A DNA stretch of 64,000 bases from NCBI RefSeq assembly GCF_026340975.1, contig NZ_JAPEOS010000001.1, positions 4,187,001 through 4,251,000 of the forward strand, read 5' to 3'. The DNA is from Streptomyces sp. NBC_01214 (GTDB lineage: Bacteria > Actinomycetota > Actinomycetes > Streptomycetales > Streptomycetaceae). A program made the translations under genes and the position numbers. Below are positions 25,223 to 34,453 of this stretch, one piece after another (the stretch's first letter is position 1; the number at the start of each line of letters is the position of its first letter). The notes below the pieces were generated by a model, which saw nothing but the letters and a program-made list of their open reading frames with translations, was not told the DNA's origin and searched no databases.

Positions 25223-25759
25223 TCAGTACGTGTAGCCGACGTGCGCGAGCGCCTGCTTCAGCAGCGCCGCGTGGCCGCCCGGCATTTCGCCCTGCACGGC
25301 TGCCGAGAGTGCTTCCTGCGGGCTGAACCAGACCAGGTCCAGGGCGTCCTGACGGGGGCGGCAATCACCCGTGACCGGCACGACGTAGGCGAGTGACACC
25401 GCGTGTTGGCGGGGGTCGTGGTAGGGGGTGACGCCCGCCGTGGGGAAGTACTCGGCGACCGTGAAGGGCTGGAGGGAAGTGGGGATGCGGGGCAGGGCCA
25501 CGGGGCCCAGGTCCTTCTCCAGGTGGCGCAGGAGCGCGTCACGGATCCGCTCGTGGTGCATGACACGGCCGGACACCAGGGTCCGGCTGATCGCCCCGTC
25601 CGTGCCGATCCGCAGGAGCAGTCCGATGGTGGTGACTTCGCCGGTGTCGTCCACGCGGACGGGCACGGCCTCGACGTAGAGGATGGGCATCTGGGCCCTG
25701 GCCATTTCCAGCTCGTCGCTGCTCAGCCAGCCGGGCGTAGTTTCGGTCGTGTCAGACAT
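25223..25759 (-). CDS. DUF4916 / NUDIX-like protein
   Basis: A 178-residue protein strongly resembling the DUF4916 family of actinomycetes, which has a NUDIX-like fold. Characteristic stretches are WLSSDELEMARAQMPILYVE, SGRVMHHERIRDALLRHLEK and PRQHAVSLAYVVPVTGDCRP. A full NUDIX box (GX5EX7REUXEEXGU) is not present, so pyrophosphohydrolase activity is uncertain. It stands alone between a TetR gene and a membrane protein gene, each facing away. It is a housekeeping-type conserved gene of unknown function. Confidence 0.8.
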   Translation of the reverse strand: MSDTTETTPGWLSSDELEMARAQMPILYVEAVPVRVDDTGEVTTIGLLLRIGTDGAISRTLVSGRVMHHERIRDALLRHLEKDLGPVALPRIPTSLQPFTVAEYFPTAGVTPYHDPRQHAVSLAYVVPVTGDCRPRQDALDLVWFSPQEALSAAVQGEMPGGHAALLKQALAHVGYTY

Positions 25760-25900
25760 TCCTTGATCCTACTTTCCAGGGCGGGTTCCGGCCCAGATCA
25801 CGCGTACGCCCGGCCCGGAGAGAACGGATCCCGGGGGCGGTCCCCGCGACCACGGACGGCCGGAACTCTACGGTGCGCGGGGCTGACGTAACGTTTGAGC

Positions 25901-26761
25901 ATGAGCACGCCGCCGCCCCAGCAACCCCCCGGCCCGTACGGGCCCCCGCAGCCCCCGAGCCCCTACGGTGGACAGCCGTACGCCGCACAGCCACCCGCAC
26001 AGGCACCCGCGCACCACCAGCCGTACCAGGGGCAGCCGTATCCGGGGCAGCCGTATTCGGGGCAGCCCGGTCCGCCGCATTCCCACCCCGGTCAGGGAGC
26101 CTGGGGGCAGCACCCGATGGGCGCGCCGCCGCGCAAGAACCGGATCGGCATGGTGATCGGGATCATCGCCGGAGCAGTGCTGTTGCTCGGCGCGCTGGGC
26201 GCGATCGGAATCAGGCTGAGCGGATCCGGCTTCCCCGAGGCCCGCTACCGGCTCACCGTTCCCAAGACCCTGGTGGACGGCAAGTACGAGCTGGTCCAGG
26301 ATCATTCGGCCACCGCGGGCAAGGAAGCCCTGGACGGCGCCTACGACTCGAAGATCCGCGATCCGAAGCCGGCCGCCGGTCAGTACGCCTCCGAGTCCCC
26401 GAAGGAGTCGGGCGCCCTCGTCGTCTCGGGGATGTACGGCCAGTTCAAGGACACCGCGGGAGCCCGCAAGAAGATGCTGCGCGGCGCCGCGGACTCCAAA
26501 GGCGCGTCCCTGGCGGTCCCCGCGCGGGACATCACGCCCACCGGCTCCGACGTCACGCTGTCCTGCCAGGTGTTGACGGTGCGGCAGAACGGGGTCGAGG
26601 GCACCCTGCCGATGTGCGCCTGGGTCGACGAGAACACCGGCGCCACGGTCGGCATCCTCAGCGAGGAGAGCGCGCAGCAGAAGCCCGGGTCCGTCGACCT
26701 CGCCAAGACCGCCGAGACGACGCTCAAGGTGCGTGCCGAGATGCGCCAGCCCATCGGCTGA
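25901..26761 (+). CDS. Proline-rich single-pass membrane protein
   Basis: A 286-residue protein. Residues 1-75 are Pro/Gln/Tyr-rich with repeats like YQGQPYPGQPYSGQP, then one membrane helix, GMVIGIIAGAVLLLGALGAI, and an extracytoplasmic domain of about 180 residues with two cysteines (TLSCQVL, PMCAWVD) likely to form a disulphide. This architecture is common in streptomycete membrane-anchored proteins of unknown role. The ATG at 25901 is taken; an in-frame TTG lies 6 bp before it. Confidence 0.78.
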   Translation: MSTPPPQQPPGPYGPPQPPSPYGGQPYAAQPPAQAPAHHQPYQGQPYPGQPYSGQPGPPHSHPGQGAWGQHPMGAPPRKNRIGMVIGIIAGAVLLLGALGAIGIRLSGSGFPEARYRLTVPKTLVDGKYELVQDHSATAGKEALDGAYDSKIRDPKPAAGQYASESPKESGALVVSGMYGQFKDTAGARKKMLRGAADSKGASLAVPARDITPTGSDVTLSCQVLTVRQNGVEGTLPMCAWVDENTGATVGILSEESAQQKPGSVDLAKTAETTLKVRAEMRQPIG

Positions 26762-26926
26762 CCGCGGCTTCGGGGGCCGGGCACGGCGGCGGCTCTAAAC
26801 CGTCGCCGAGGTATGCCCAAAAGGTGACTTTCTGGAGTCTGAACCGGTCGGATAGCAATGACCCGGTGCCCCGTACACCTGCCGACGGTCGGCAGCGATT
26901 CCAGGGCACCCAGGAAGGAACGTCCC

Positions 26927-27292
26927 GTGATCCGCATTCGTCACGCCGCCGCTCTGGCCACCATGGCCGTCACCGCCCTCGCCGTCGCCGTGAGCCCCGC
27001 CTCGGCGGCACCCGGCGACACGCTCACCATGTGCTCCAGCACGCTCACCCCGGACGGCTGGGTGGACGCCCAGTGGTGGAACAGCGGCGGGTGCGGATCC
27101 GGCTTCACGCCCAACACCAAGCAGATCAAGGACCTCAGAGGCTACCCGGTGGGCACCCAGGTCGCCGCCTGCGCGTCCACGTGGCCGCCCGCCGGCTGGA
27201 CCATCACCAACACCTACTACTCGAGCGGCTGTCGCTACTCCGCCGTCCCCAGCTTCAGCCCCAACACCTGGACCCTGAAGCGCACTTCCTGA
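26927..27292 (+). CDS. Small secreted Cys/Trp-rich protein
   Basis: A 121-residue exported protein. The signal peptide is IRIRHAAALATMAVTALAVA with cleavage after ASA near residue 28. The mature part shows two similar halves, each with Cys, a P-x-GW turn and a later GC: CSSTLTPDGWVDAQWWNSGG then CASTWPPAGWTITNTYYSSG. Four cysteines suggest two disulphides. The GTG at 26927 is preceded by AGGAAGGAA. No family was recognised with confidence. A binding or inhibitor role on the cell surface is possible. Confidence 0.75.
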   Translation: MIRIRHAAALATMAVTALAVAVSPASAAPGDTLTMCSSTLTPDGWVDAQWWNSGGCGSGFTPNTKQIKDLRGYPVGTQVAACASTWPPAGWTITNTYYSSGCRYSAVPSFSPNTWTLKRTS

Positions 27293-27607
27293 CCTCGGGG
27301 CGCGGGCGCCGTCGGCCGTCGGGGCCGGGCCGGCCCGGCCCGGCTGCCTTCCGTGGCCCCATGAGTACACGTCCAGCGCCGCAGTTGGCCGGGCACGGGA
27401 TCCGGTTCGCCCGGCCCACCCAGTCCGGCCCGGGCCTCGGTCGGCGGAGGCGACCGTGCCGCTGCGCGAGCGGCAGGATGGCCGGGGAGAGCTGCTGAGG
27501 GTCCGTCATGGGCCCGTTTCTCGCACGATCGGATCCGGGATCGGCGGGGGCTGCGGCTCGTGATTGATCTTGCTCGCGCAAAGGGCCGTTCATGCCGTTC
27601 ATGCCGT
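27293..27607. other. Intergenic stretch with GC palindromes and a 9-mer repeat
   Basis: No gene is visible. Just after the secreted-protein stop there is a run of nested CCGGGCC/GGCCCGG palindromes able to form a terminator. At 27585-27611 the 9-mer GCCGTTCAT occurs three times in tandem, the last copy containing the stop of the next minus-strand gene. Confidence 0.5.
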
Positions 27608-28504
27608 TCATGCGAGGTCAGACCGTCCATGAACGGGCTGGAACGTTCCCGCCGCGGTGAACGCGTCGGCGATCGGCGCGATGAGCGAGGCAAAGCGGCG
27701 GGCACCCGCGGTGCCGATCGGCGCCCATAGCGCGGCGCAGTGCTCGTCCGTTTCCACTTCGATGCGCTCGCGTGCCGCACTGCCGGCGTCGGTCACCACG
27801 CCGTGGGAGTCGAGCCAGCCGCGCGCGACGAGGCGTGCCGTCGCTGCGCTCCACTCCTCGTCGTCCCACTGACGGGTCGCTCGCGCGAGAGCTGTCGGCA
27901 GGCGGCCGGTTGCGGTGTGCAGGACGAGGCAGTCGCACGGCCCGAGGCCGTTGTCGGCGAGTACGACGAGATGGGCGTCGCCGCGCCACTCGCGCGCCAC
28001 CGTGATCTGCTGCCACAGTGCGACAAGAGGATCGGACGGAAGCGCGACCGAGGCGTTCGCGGCGGCCAGCACCTTGCCGGCGTAGTCGGCACCGGCGACG
28101 ACCGGGTCGATCAGCGAGCGCGCCTCGGCAAGGTGATCGTCCGTGAGGTGTACGTTGACGCGCCGCATCGCCCGACCGGCGGCCAGGAAACGGGCGGCCT
28201 GCCACCGCTCAGGCGGCGCGGCGTCCCACACGCCCGCCATGGCCCGCACCGCCCGCGGGCTGAAGTTGTAGAAGGCCGCGAGCGTGACGTGCCACGGAAC
28301 CGCGCCCATCGCGGCCGTCCGGAAGGCCAGATACGCCGGCCCGCGGTCGGTCACGCCGAGTCCGGCGGCCTCCTCGGCGCTCTCGGGGGCAAGGTAGATG
28401 AACAGGTGGGCGGCGCTGACGACGCGGCTGACGTCACGGACGGCGTTCAGGTCCATCGGGCCGTCGCCGAGGAGGGCGGAGTCGGGAAGGTCGTCCAGGT
28501 GCAT
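27608..28504 (-). CDS. SalK/SCO6745-like helical regulatory protein
   Basis: A 298-residue protein resembling the SCO6745/SalK-like family of actinomycetes. It has an N-terminal helical half with AYLAFRTAAMGAVPWHVTLA and FYNFSPRAVRAM, then a winged-helix-like C-terminal half with WSAATARLVARGWLDSHGVV. Members are often annotated as HTH proteins near resistance or metabolite genes. The ATG at 28504 is chosen. It diverges from a GntR/FCD regulator, with about 310 bp including an AT-rich palindrome between. Function is not established. Confidence 0.65.
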   Translation of the reverse strand: MHLDDLPDSALLGDGPMDLNAVRDVSRVVSAAHLFIYLAPESAEEAAGLGVTDRGPAYLAFRTAAMGAVPWHVTLAAFYNFSPRAVRAMAGVWDAAPPERWQAARFLAAGRAMRRVNVHLTDDHLAEARSLIDPVVAGADYAGKVLAAANASVALPSDPLVALWQQITVAREWRGDAHLVVLADNGLGPCDCLVLHTATGRLPTALARATRQWDDEEWSAATARLVARGWLDSHGVVTDAGSAARERIEVETDEHCAALWAPIGTAGARRFASLIAPIADAFTAAGTFQPVHGRSDLA

Positions 28505-28779
28505 GGCGGTGGTGTCTCCGGGGAGTCGGGAGGCGCTGTCAGGCGGACGCCTGTGGCGAGGAACGGTGCGGGTCGTGTCCGGCCGGCGGGGCTGCGCCGA
28601 TGTAGCGGGCCACGCGGGCGTCGTTGGACAACTGGTAGGCACCCTCGAGCACTTGTGAGCCGGTTCCGGTGGCGTCGGCGCTCTCGGGGAGACGGGCGAA
28701 GGGTCGTCGGCGGGAGCGGCGGTCGTTCCTTTCTGGACGAGGGGTTGTCATCAGCAGCTACTGAATCGACAGTAACACT

Positions 28780-28793
28780 AATAATCGATTATT
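28780..28793. promoter_or_regulatory. AT-rich palindrome upstream of the GntR gene
   Basis: A perfect 14-bp palindrome, AATAATCGATTATT, sits in the only strongly AT-rich patch of this region, 25 bp before the GntR start. An imperfect extension (CACTAA / TTTAGTG) flanks it. It is a likely operator for the regulator. Confidence 0.6.
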
Positions 28794-28817
28794 TAGTGGA
28801 TCGTCTAGGATGGGCTC

Positions 28818-29504
28818 ATGATTCAGACGGCGCCTTCCTCCACCCCGCCGGGGAAGCAGATGCTTTCCGAGCAGGTCTACGCGCACCTGCGCGACGCGAT
28901 CATGCGCGGGGACCACTCTCCCGGCGCCCCCCTCAAGCCGCAGGACCTTGCCAAGGAGCAGGGCGTGAGCTTGGCCGTGGTGCGCGAGGCGCTCGTGCGG
29001 GTGGTCGGCGAGGGGCTCGCCGACCGGCTGCCCAACCGCGGTTTCGCGGTCCCGTCCTTCTCCGACCGCCGCTGGCAGGAGATCGCGGAAGCCCGCCGGA
29101 CCGTCGAACCGGTCGTACTGCGCATGTCCATCGAACGCGGCGACGTCGACTGGGAAGCCCGCGTGCGGGCCGCCCACCATCGTCTGGTGCGCACTCCGGC
29201 GTACGTGCCGCAGGAGAGCGAGTACTACACGAGCGCGTGGGCGGAGGCTCACAGGGCCTTCCACCGCACCTTGCTGGAGGGGTGTGGCAACAGCGCACTG
29301 CTGGAGACCTTCGACCGCCTGTGGACCGCGAGTGAGCTGGCCCGCCGTTGGTCGGCGCACCGCAACCCCGACCGGGACGGCGCCATGGAGCATCGCAGGC
29401 TGGAGGAGGCGGCGCTGGCCCGCGACGCAGACACCGCAGCCGCGCTCCTGGTCCAGCACCTCACCTTGACCGCGGCTGCTCTGACCGACGATTCAGGCCT
29501 CTGA
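28818..29504 (+). CDS. GntR-family (FCD) regulator
   Basis: A 228-residue regulator. The winged HTH starts at MLSEQVYAHLRDAIMRGDHS with recognition segment LAKEQGVSLAVVREALVRV and wing LPNRGFAV. The C-terminal FCD domain shows conserved helical histidines (AAHHRLV, AEAHRAFH, EHRRLEEA) that usually bind a metal or carboxylate effector. It probably autoregulates through the palindrome at 28780 and controls the divergent SalK-like gene. The effector is unknown. Confidence 0.88.
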   Translation: MIQTAPSSTPPGKQMLSEQVYAHLRDAIMRGDHSPGAPLKPQDLAKEQGVSLAVVREALVRVVGEGLADRLPNRGFAVPSFSDRRWQEIAEARRTVEPVVLRMSIERGDVDWEARVRAAHHRLVRTPAYVPQESEYYTSAWAEAHRAFHRTLLEGCGNSALLETFDRLWTASELARRWSAHRNPDRDGAMEHRRLEEAALARDADTAAALLVQHLTLTAAALTDDSGL

Positions 29505-29540
29505 GGAGGATCGGGCTCCAGGCGGGTCCGGGCCGGGCGG

Positions 29541-30233
29541 TCAGGCGGTGCCGGACACCAGTCCGGCGCGGTGGGCCAGGACGACCGCCTGGACCCGGTC
29601 GCGCAGGCCGAGTTTGGCCAGGATCCGTGAGACGTAGGTCTTGACGGTTTCCGGGGCGATGAAGAGGGCTTCGGCGATCTCCGCGTTCGACAGGCCCTCG
29701 GCCACCTGCTGGAACACCTCCAGCTCGCGCGGTGTCAGCGCCTTGACGACCTTCTCGCCTTCGGGGTTGGTGGGGCGGATGTGCTCGGCGAAGTGGCCGA
29801 TGAGGTGGCGGGTGACCGCGGGCGCGAGCAGGGCCTCGCCCCGGGCCACCGTCCGGATCCCGCCCACCAGCTCGACCGGGGGTGCGTCCTTGAGGAGGAA
29901 GCCGCTCGCTCCGGCCCTGAGGGCGTCGTACACGTACGCGTCGACGTTGAAGGTGGTGACGACCAGGACCTTCGGCGGGTCCTCGGCACCGGGTCCGGCC
30001 AGTTGCGAGGTGGCCTGGATGCCGTCGAGCAGGGGCATTCGGATGTCCATCACGACCACGTCGGGACGCAGCCGCCGCGCGGCCTGGACCGCCTCGTGCC
30101 CGTTCTCGGCCTCGCCGACGACCTCCATGTCGGGCTGCGCGGAGAAGATGGTCACGTAGCCGGTGCGCACCAGTGCCTGGTCGTCGCAGACGAGTACGCG
30201 GATCGGCGGCGGCGGCGCGTCGCTCTGGCTCAC
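29541..30233 (-). CDS. NarL/LuxR-type response regulator
   Basis: A 230-residue response regulator. The receiver domain has acidic pair CDDQ near residue 17, phosphoacceptor D63 (VVVMDIRMP), and a conserved Lys in FLLKDA. The C-terminal LuxR HTH reads LTPRELEVFQQVAEGLSNAE with TVKTYVSRILAKLGLRDR. The GTG at 30233 lies 4 bp after the kinase stop, so both are co-translated. It receives phosphate from the adjacent kinase and likely controls the protease gene upstream or envelope functions. Confidence 0.95.
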   Translation of the reverse strand: MSQSDAPPPPIRVLVCDDQALVRTGYVTIFSAQPDMEVVGEAENGHEAVQAARRLRPDVVVMDIRMPLLDGIQATSQLAGPGAEDPPKVLVVTTFNVDAYVYDALRAGASGFLLKDAPPVELVGGIRTVARGEALLAPAVTRHLIGHFAEHIRPTNPEGEKVVKALTPRELEVFQQVAEGLSNAEIAEALFIAPETVKTYVSRILAKLGLRDRVQAVVLAHRAGLVSGTA

Positions 30234-30237
30234 GGGG

Positions 30238-31470
30238 CTACTCCTGCACGGGTTCGGTGGGAATCGTGGCGCGGACCTCGAATCCGCCCTCGGGCCGGGG
30301 TCCGGCCTCCAGTTGACCATCGAGCATCCGCACCCGGGCGCGCAGGCCGGCAAGACCTCGCCCGCCCTGCGGTCCCGGCCCGTGCGGTACTGGTGCGGCC
30401 TGCGGGGAGCCGGCGGATCCGTCGGTGACCACCGTGATCACGATGCGTTCCCCGCCGTGGTGGACCGAGACCCGTGTCGGCTGCCCGGCCGCGTACTTCA
30501 TCGCGTTGGTGAGCGCCTCCTGCACCACCCGGTAGGCGGCCAGTTCCACGTCCACCGGCTGCGGCCACCGCTCGCCCCGCTCGTTGAACTCGACCGGCTG
30601 GCCGGACCTGCGGGCCCCTTCGACGAGGTCCGTCACCCGCCCCAGGGTCGGGGCGCGTTCCGCACGCGCCGCCTCTCCGGCCGCGCTCTCGCCGGTCGCC
30701 TCCAGCACGCCGAGCAGGTACCGCAGCTCCCTCAGCGCCCGCCGCCCGGTGTCGCTGACGGCCACCAGCCCCTCTTCGGCCCGCTCCGGCGCGGAAGCGA
30801 TCAGGAACTGTGCCGCGTCGGCCTGGACCACCATGGCCGTCACGTGGTGGGTGACCACGTCGTGCAACTCACGGGCGATCCGGGCCCGTTCGGCCGCCGT
30901 GGCCACCTCGGCGGCCAGCCGCCGCCGCTCCGCCTCTTGCGCCCTGCGCACGCGCACGTTGCTCCCCACCAGCCAGATCGCAGCCAGAGTCAGATAGAAC
31001 GCGGAAAAGTCCGCGATGCCCAGCGGTGAGCCGAGACGGTTCAGGACGAGGGCCAGGGCGACGTAGCCCGCACTCGCTGCGGCCGCCGTGCTCCGGCGGA
31101 AGCGGACCTGATGGGCGCCGGCCGAGTACAGCGCGACGTACAGGCCCACGCTGCCGAACGTCGTCGCGAAGCCCAGCGCCTGGTGCGTGGCGAACGCAGC
31201 GGCGACGACGGCCAGACAGACGGCGGGCCACCGGCGCCGGGCCGCCAGCGGCAGGGTCTGGGCCAGGGTCAGCGCGATGCTCAGCACGCTCGCCGGCACC
31301 TCGGGCAGATCGCCGATCTGCGCGCCGATGTTCGACAGGGTCGGTGCGAAGGCGAGCAGCGCGAGGACCAGGGCCAGGACGCCGTCCTGGAAGGACGCGG
31401 CCCCTTCCCTCCACCAGTTGAGCGGCGCCCGGAGCCGTGAGAGGCCCCAAGGCGGCTGACGGGACGTCAC
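30238..31470 (-). CDS. Sensor histidine kinase (HisKA_3 type)
   Basis: A 410-residue membrane kinase. About five to six hydrophobic segments fill residues 28-170, with no large extracytoplasmic domain, so it probably senses the membrane itself. The phosphorylated residue is H203 in ARELHDVVTHHVTAM. The ATP-binding domain has the N-box QEALTNAMKYA (N322) and the glycine lid GGRGLAGLRARVRML. GTG start at 31470. It sits between the CPBP protease gene (25 bp) and the response regulator (4 bp), forming one operon. Confidence 0.93.
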   Translation of the reverse strand: MTSRQPPWGLSRLRAPLNWWREGAASFQDGVLALVLALLAFAPTLSNIGAQIGDLPEVPASVLSIALTLAQTLPLAARRRWPAVCLAVVAAAFATHQALGFATTFGSVGLYVALYSAGAHQVRFRRSTAAAASAGYVALALVLNRLGSPLGIADFSAFYLTLAAIWLVGSNVRVRRAQEAERRRLAAEVATAAERARIARELHDVVTHHVTAMVVQADAAQFLIASAPERAEEGLVAVSDTGRRALRELRYLLGVLEATGESAAGEAARAERAPTLGRVTDLVEGARRSGQPVEFNERGERWPQPVDVELAAYRVVQEALTNAMKYAAGQPTRVSVHHGGERIVITVVTDGSAGSPQAAPVPHGPGPQGGRGLAGLRARVRMLDGQLEAGPRPEGGFEVRATIPTEPVQE

Positions 31471-31495
31471 TTCCGTATCCTTCGGTCGGTCTGTG

Positions 31496-32374
31496 TTAGT
31501 GCCGGGCCCGCTGCCGGGGCAGCAGGTTACCGACCCGGCGGGCGAGGACGAACATCGGGACGGTGATCAGCACGCTGAGGAGGATGGGTACGACCGATGC
31601 CTCCAGACCGAAGATACCGCCGGTCAGTAGCGACGAGCCGTGGGCCTCCACCGTGAACAGGCCCTCGGGGGTGTGCCCGGAGACCGGAACACCGGCCAGC
31701 TGCTGAACGGTGTTCCACGCGAAGTGCAGGCCCGCGACGAACCAGATGCTACGCCGCCACAAGTACGCGGCGCCGAGCATCACACCCGCCTGCAGAGCGA
31801 TCGCCAGCGCGCTCCACGGGCCGGCCCCCGCCCCGCCCAGATGGGCGGCACCGAAGAACACCGCGGTCACCGCGATGGCGATCCGGCTGCCCCACCGCTG
31901 CTCCAGGCCCTGCAGGAACAGGCCGCGGAACATCAGCTCCTCGGTGACCGCGGTACCGATCTGCACCATGACCGCGGACCCGACGACCGGAAGCAAGCTC
32001 TTCCCGGCCCAGGAGAAGGAATAGCCCCCGAACAACGAGATCAGCAGCAGGGACACGAGGATGAAGCCCAGACCGATCCCACCGCCGAGCAGCGCCTCGC
32101 GCAGCGCGCCGGGCCGGGCGATCTCCGGCGCTGCACGCCCCGCGAGCCGGCGCATCACCAGCGCGTACACGGCCACCGCGGCGGCCGCACCCAGCACCGG
32201 CACCGGACCGGGCCCCGTCGCGGTCACGCTCGCGACCAGCCCGACCCCGAGCAGGCCGGTCACCGTCCAGCCGAGCGGGGAGCGCAGGATCCTGCCGAAA
32301 CGGCCGCCCCGACCAACCGGCTCGGTGTCCGGACCGGGGTCCGCTTCGTGCTTCGCCGTGGATGTCGTGCTCAT
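31496..32374 (-). CDS. CPBP-family intramembrane metalloprotease
   Basis: A 292-residue membrane protein with about eight hydrophobic segments. The Rce1/CPBP motifs are complete: EELMFRG (E145, E146, R150), FFGAAHLG (H178) and LHFAWN (H217, N221). These proteases cut prenylated proteins or, in bacteria, signal and bacteriocin-immunity substrates. It is the first gene of the operon with the kinase and regulator, suggesting it processes or responds to an envelope signal (inference). The ATG at 32374 is used. Confidence 0.9.
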   Translation of the reverse strand: MSTTSTAKHEADPGPDTEPVGRGGRFGRILRSPLGWTVTGLLGVGLVASVTATGPGPVPVLGAAAAVAVYALVMRRLAGRAAPEIARPGALREALLGGGIGLGFILVSLLLISLFGGYSFSWAGKSLLPVVGSAVMVQIGTAVTEELMFRGLFLQGLEQRWGSRIAIAVTAVFFGAAHLGGAGAGPWSALAIALQAGVMLGAAYLWRRSIWFVAGLHFAWNTVQQLAGVPVSGHTPEGLFTVEAHGSSLLTGGIFGLEASVVPILLSVLITVPMFVLARRVGNLLPRQRARH

Positions 32375-32630
32375 GATGGCCTCCCCTGTGGCGGTGGTCG
32401 CACCGGCGGCGACCTGACGACCACGCTAGGAATCCGGAGACGTCCGCGAATCACCCGCCGATGGACAACCCTGGTAGCTCTCACGGGGGATGCGCCGCAC
32501 CGGCCAACCCGTTCCGACCTTCTCCACCACGGAACGCGGCCGAGGCACGAACAGGATTGGGCACCTTTTGGGGGCCGGGCCACCCCGGTCGCTGCGGCGG
32601 CGAGGACTTCCGGTAGCTAAGGTCGCGTCC

Positions 32631-33662
32631 ATGACGAGGACCACGCCCCCGCGCCCCGTTGACGTCGAGGTGCTCTTCCCGGAACTGGCCACCCTCCGGG
32701 GGACGACGACGCGGCTCCATCCGCGGCCGGGCAGGCCGGCCCCTTCGGCCAGTTCCGTGGGCGGTCCCATGCTGTGGCCGACGGACGAGCCGTGGCCGGT
32801 GTGCGCCGAGGCGCACGGCCGTGGGCGCGGTCGACGCCCGGCTGACATCCGTCGCCAACGGCAGCTCCTGGCTTCCGCATGGGCCCGCGAGCAGACTCCC
32901 GGCCCGACGGACGAGGAACGCGAGCTCCTGGGCGAGCTGGACCGGGAGCACCGGATCCCCGGGGCGTCCGAGACCGACCCGCTGCCGATGATCGGCCTCG
33001 CGCAGCTGTATCGGCGGGACGTGCCCGACCTACCGACGGGTCCGGGCGACAGCGATCTGCTCCAAATCTTCTGGTGCCCCTTCGACGCGCACGGTCCGGG
33101 CCGGTACGAACTGGAGCTGTACCTGCGCTGGCGGCGGTCGTGGGAGGTCGGCGAGGTGCTGACCGCGCCGCCGCGCCCCCTGGTCGTCGGATCTGATCGC
33201 TTCGTGCCCGAGCCCTGCGTGCTGCACCCGGAGCAGGTGGTCACCTACCCGTTCGCCGGCCTTCTGCCCGAGGGGCTGTGCGCCCGGATCGACGCCTGGG
33301 AGGACGCCCTTGAGGCGGGAGTCGAGCATGCGGCGGACGCAAGTGCGCCGGAGCCGCTCGGGTACCAGTACGACTTGTCCGTCCCGCCCGGTTGGCGCGT
33401 GGGCGGCTTCGCCTCCTGGCACGCCACCGACCCGTACCCCATGGACTGTCCGACCTGCACGACACCGATGCGCCTGCTGCTGACCATCGACAGCTCGGAA
33501 TGGGACGGCGGCAGCGGCAGCTGGAGACCGCTGGAGGACCGGAACCAGCCCACCCACCGGAGCGCCACTCCCACGGCGGTCACCGTGGGCCGCTGCGGCG
33601 AGCTCAACGTGTTCGCCTGTCCCAACGATCCCGAGCATCCGCACCGCTGGAGTCTCCAGTAG
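32631..33662 (+). CDS. DUF1963/YwqG-like protein
   Basis: A 343-residue cytoplasmic protein. The pattern of an N-terminal PMLWPTDEPWP segment, PMIGLAQLYRRDVPDLP and SDLLQIFWCPFD resembles DUF1963 (YwqG-like) proteins, which have no known activity. The C-terminal part has two Cys pairs (DCPTC near residue 280 and FACPND near the end) that could bind zinc. The ATG at 32631 starts shortly after AT-richer promoter-like sequence. No operon partner. Family assignment is by pattern only. Confidence 0.6.
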   Translation: MTRTTPPRPVDVEVLFPELATLRGTTTRLHPRPGRPAPSASSVGGPMLWPTDEPWPVCAEAHGRGRGRRPADIRRQRQLLASAWAREQTPGPTDEERELLGELDREHRIPGASETDPLPMIGLAQLYRRDVPDLPTGPGDSDLLQIFWCPFDAHGPGRYELELYLRWRRSWEVGEVLTAPPRPLVVGSDRFVPEPCVLHPEQVVTYPFAGLLPEGLCARIDAWEDALEAGVEHAADASAPEPLGYQYDLSVPPGWRVGGFASWHATDPYPMDCPTCTTPMRLLLTIDSSEWDGGSGSWRPLEDRNQPTHRSATPTAVTVGRCGELNVFACPNDPEHPHRWSLQ

Positions 33663-33795
33663 CTCGTCCTGCCCGGGGAAGAGCCGGGCGCGCGGAGCGG
33701 ACCGTTGTCGCAGGTGCCGGCAACTGCACCACCTCACAAGGGTGTTGCTGAAACGATGACGCGTGCGTCGCGCACAAGTCTTCTGGAACCCTCGG

Positions 33796-34290
33796 TCAAG
33801 GCATTTCGAGTTCGGGCAAGGAGAAGAAGTCGGTGATCGCCTGCACCGTTCGTTCCTCGTTGTCATCCCTGTCAAGGTCTGCCGTCGGCCCGACCAGATT
33901 CGCCGCCATGAGGACGGGCAGCAGCAGATCGGGCTCCTCGCCCACTCCGCCGGATGGATTCTCGAAGCTGAAGCCGGTGATCAGGCTCCCGTCGCGGTAG
34001 TACTCGAACCAGGGACCGTGGGCCTTCGCCCGGCACGGCTCGGTCACGAAGACGACGAGTTCGCCGCCGTCCGGGCACAGCCGCCGGTAGTGGGCGAGGC
34101 CGTAATCGCCGCTGTCCCAACTGAGCATGTCGTGCATCATCAGCCCCCAGCCGGTTCCCTTGCCGTACGCGAGTGGCATGCGCCGCTGACCGAGGAGTCC
34201 TCGCACGAGCGCATCCAGGGGCAACCCTCGGAAGAAGACGACGTTGGTCTCCTCGTGGTGCGGGAGCGCGCCGTGTATCCAATGCATCAT
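33796..34290 (-). CDS. DUF6461-like hypothetical protein
   Basis: A 164-residue soluble protein without signal or membrane segment. The features GWGLMMHDML, a strand pair, FEYYRDGSLITGFSFENPSG and EEPDLLLPVLMAANLVG resemble DUF6461-type proteins, which share an FDPGxLxxxFxP-G-xPD-L pattern. It is possibly an immunity-type or sensor domain. Start candidates are ATG 34290, ATG 34287 and GTG 34299; none has a clear ribosome site. It stands alone beside the xdh operon. Confidence 0.5.
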   Translation of the reverse strand: MMHWIHGALPHHEETNVVFFRGLPLDALVRGLLGQRRMPLAYGKGTGWGLMMHDMLSWDSGDYGLAHYRRLCPDGGELVVFVTEPCRAKAHGPWFEYYRDGSLITGFSFENPSGGVGEEPDLLLPVLMAANLVGPTADLDRDDNEERTVQAITDFFSLPELEMP

Positions 34291-34410
34291 GCCGGGCACC
34301 GTAGAGGAACCCACTGACACAGCCATGCGGTTGTCCGCCGCCGCCGAAACCGCCGAAACCGCTGAGCCGCTGCCGAGCCCGCCCGGGCAGCTTCCCGCAC
34401 GAGGCCGCCT

Positions 34411-34446
34411 CTTCCGGATCGGGCCGGTCCAGGCTCGATCCGGAAG
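34411..34446 (-). terminator. Terminator of the xdh operon
   Basis: A perfect 11-bp stem, CTTCCGGATCG with CGATCCGGAAG, and a 14-nt loop begin 7 bp after the xdhC stop. Confidence 0.75.
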
Positions 34447-34453
34447 CAGCGTC

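Noticed and set aside
28539..28751. 70-codon minus-strand frame between the SalK-like and GntR genes
   Set aside because: No ribosome site and mixed composition. The middle looks protein-like, but evidence is too weak to call a gene.
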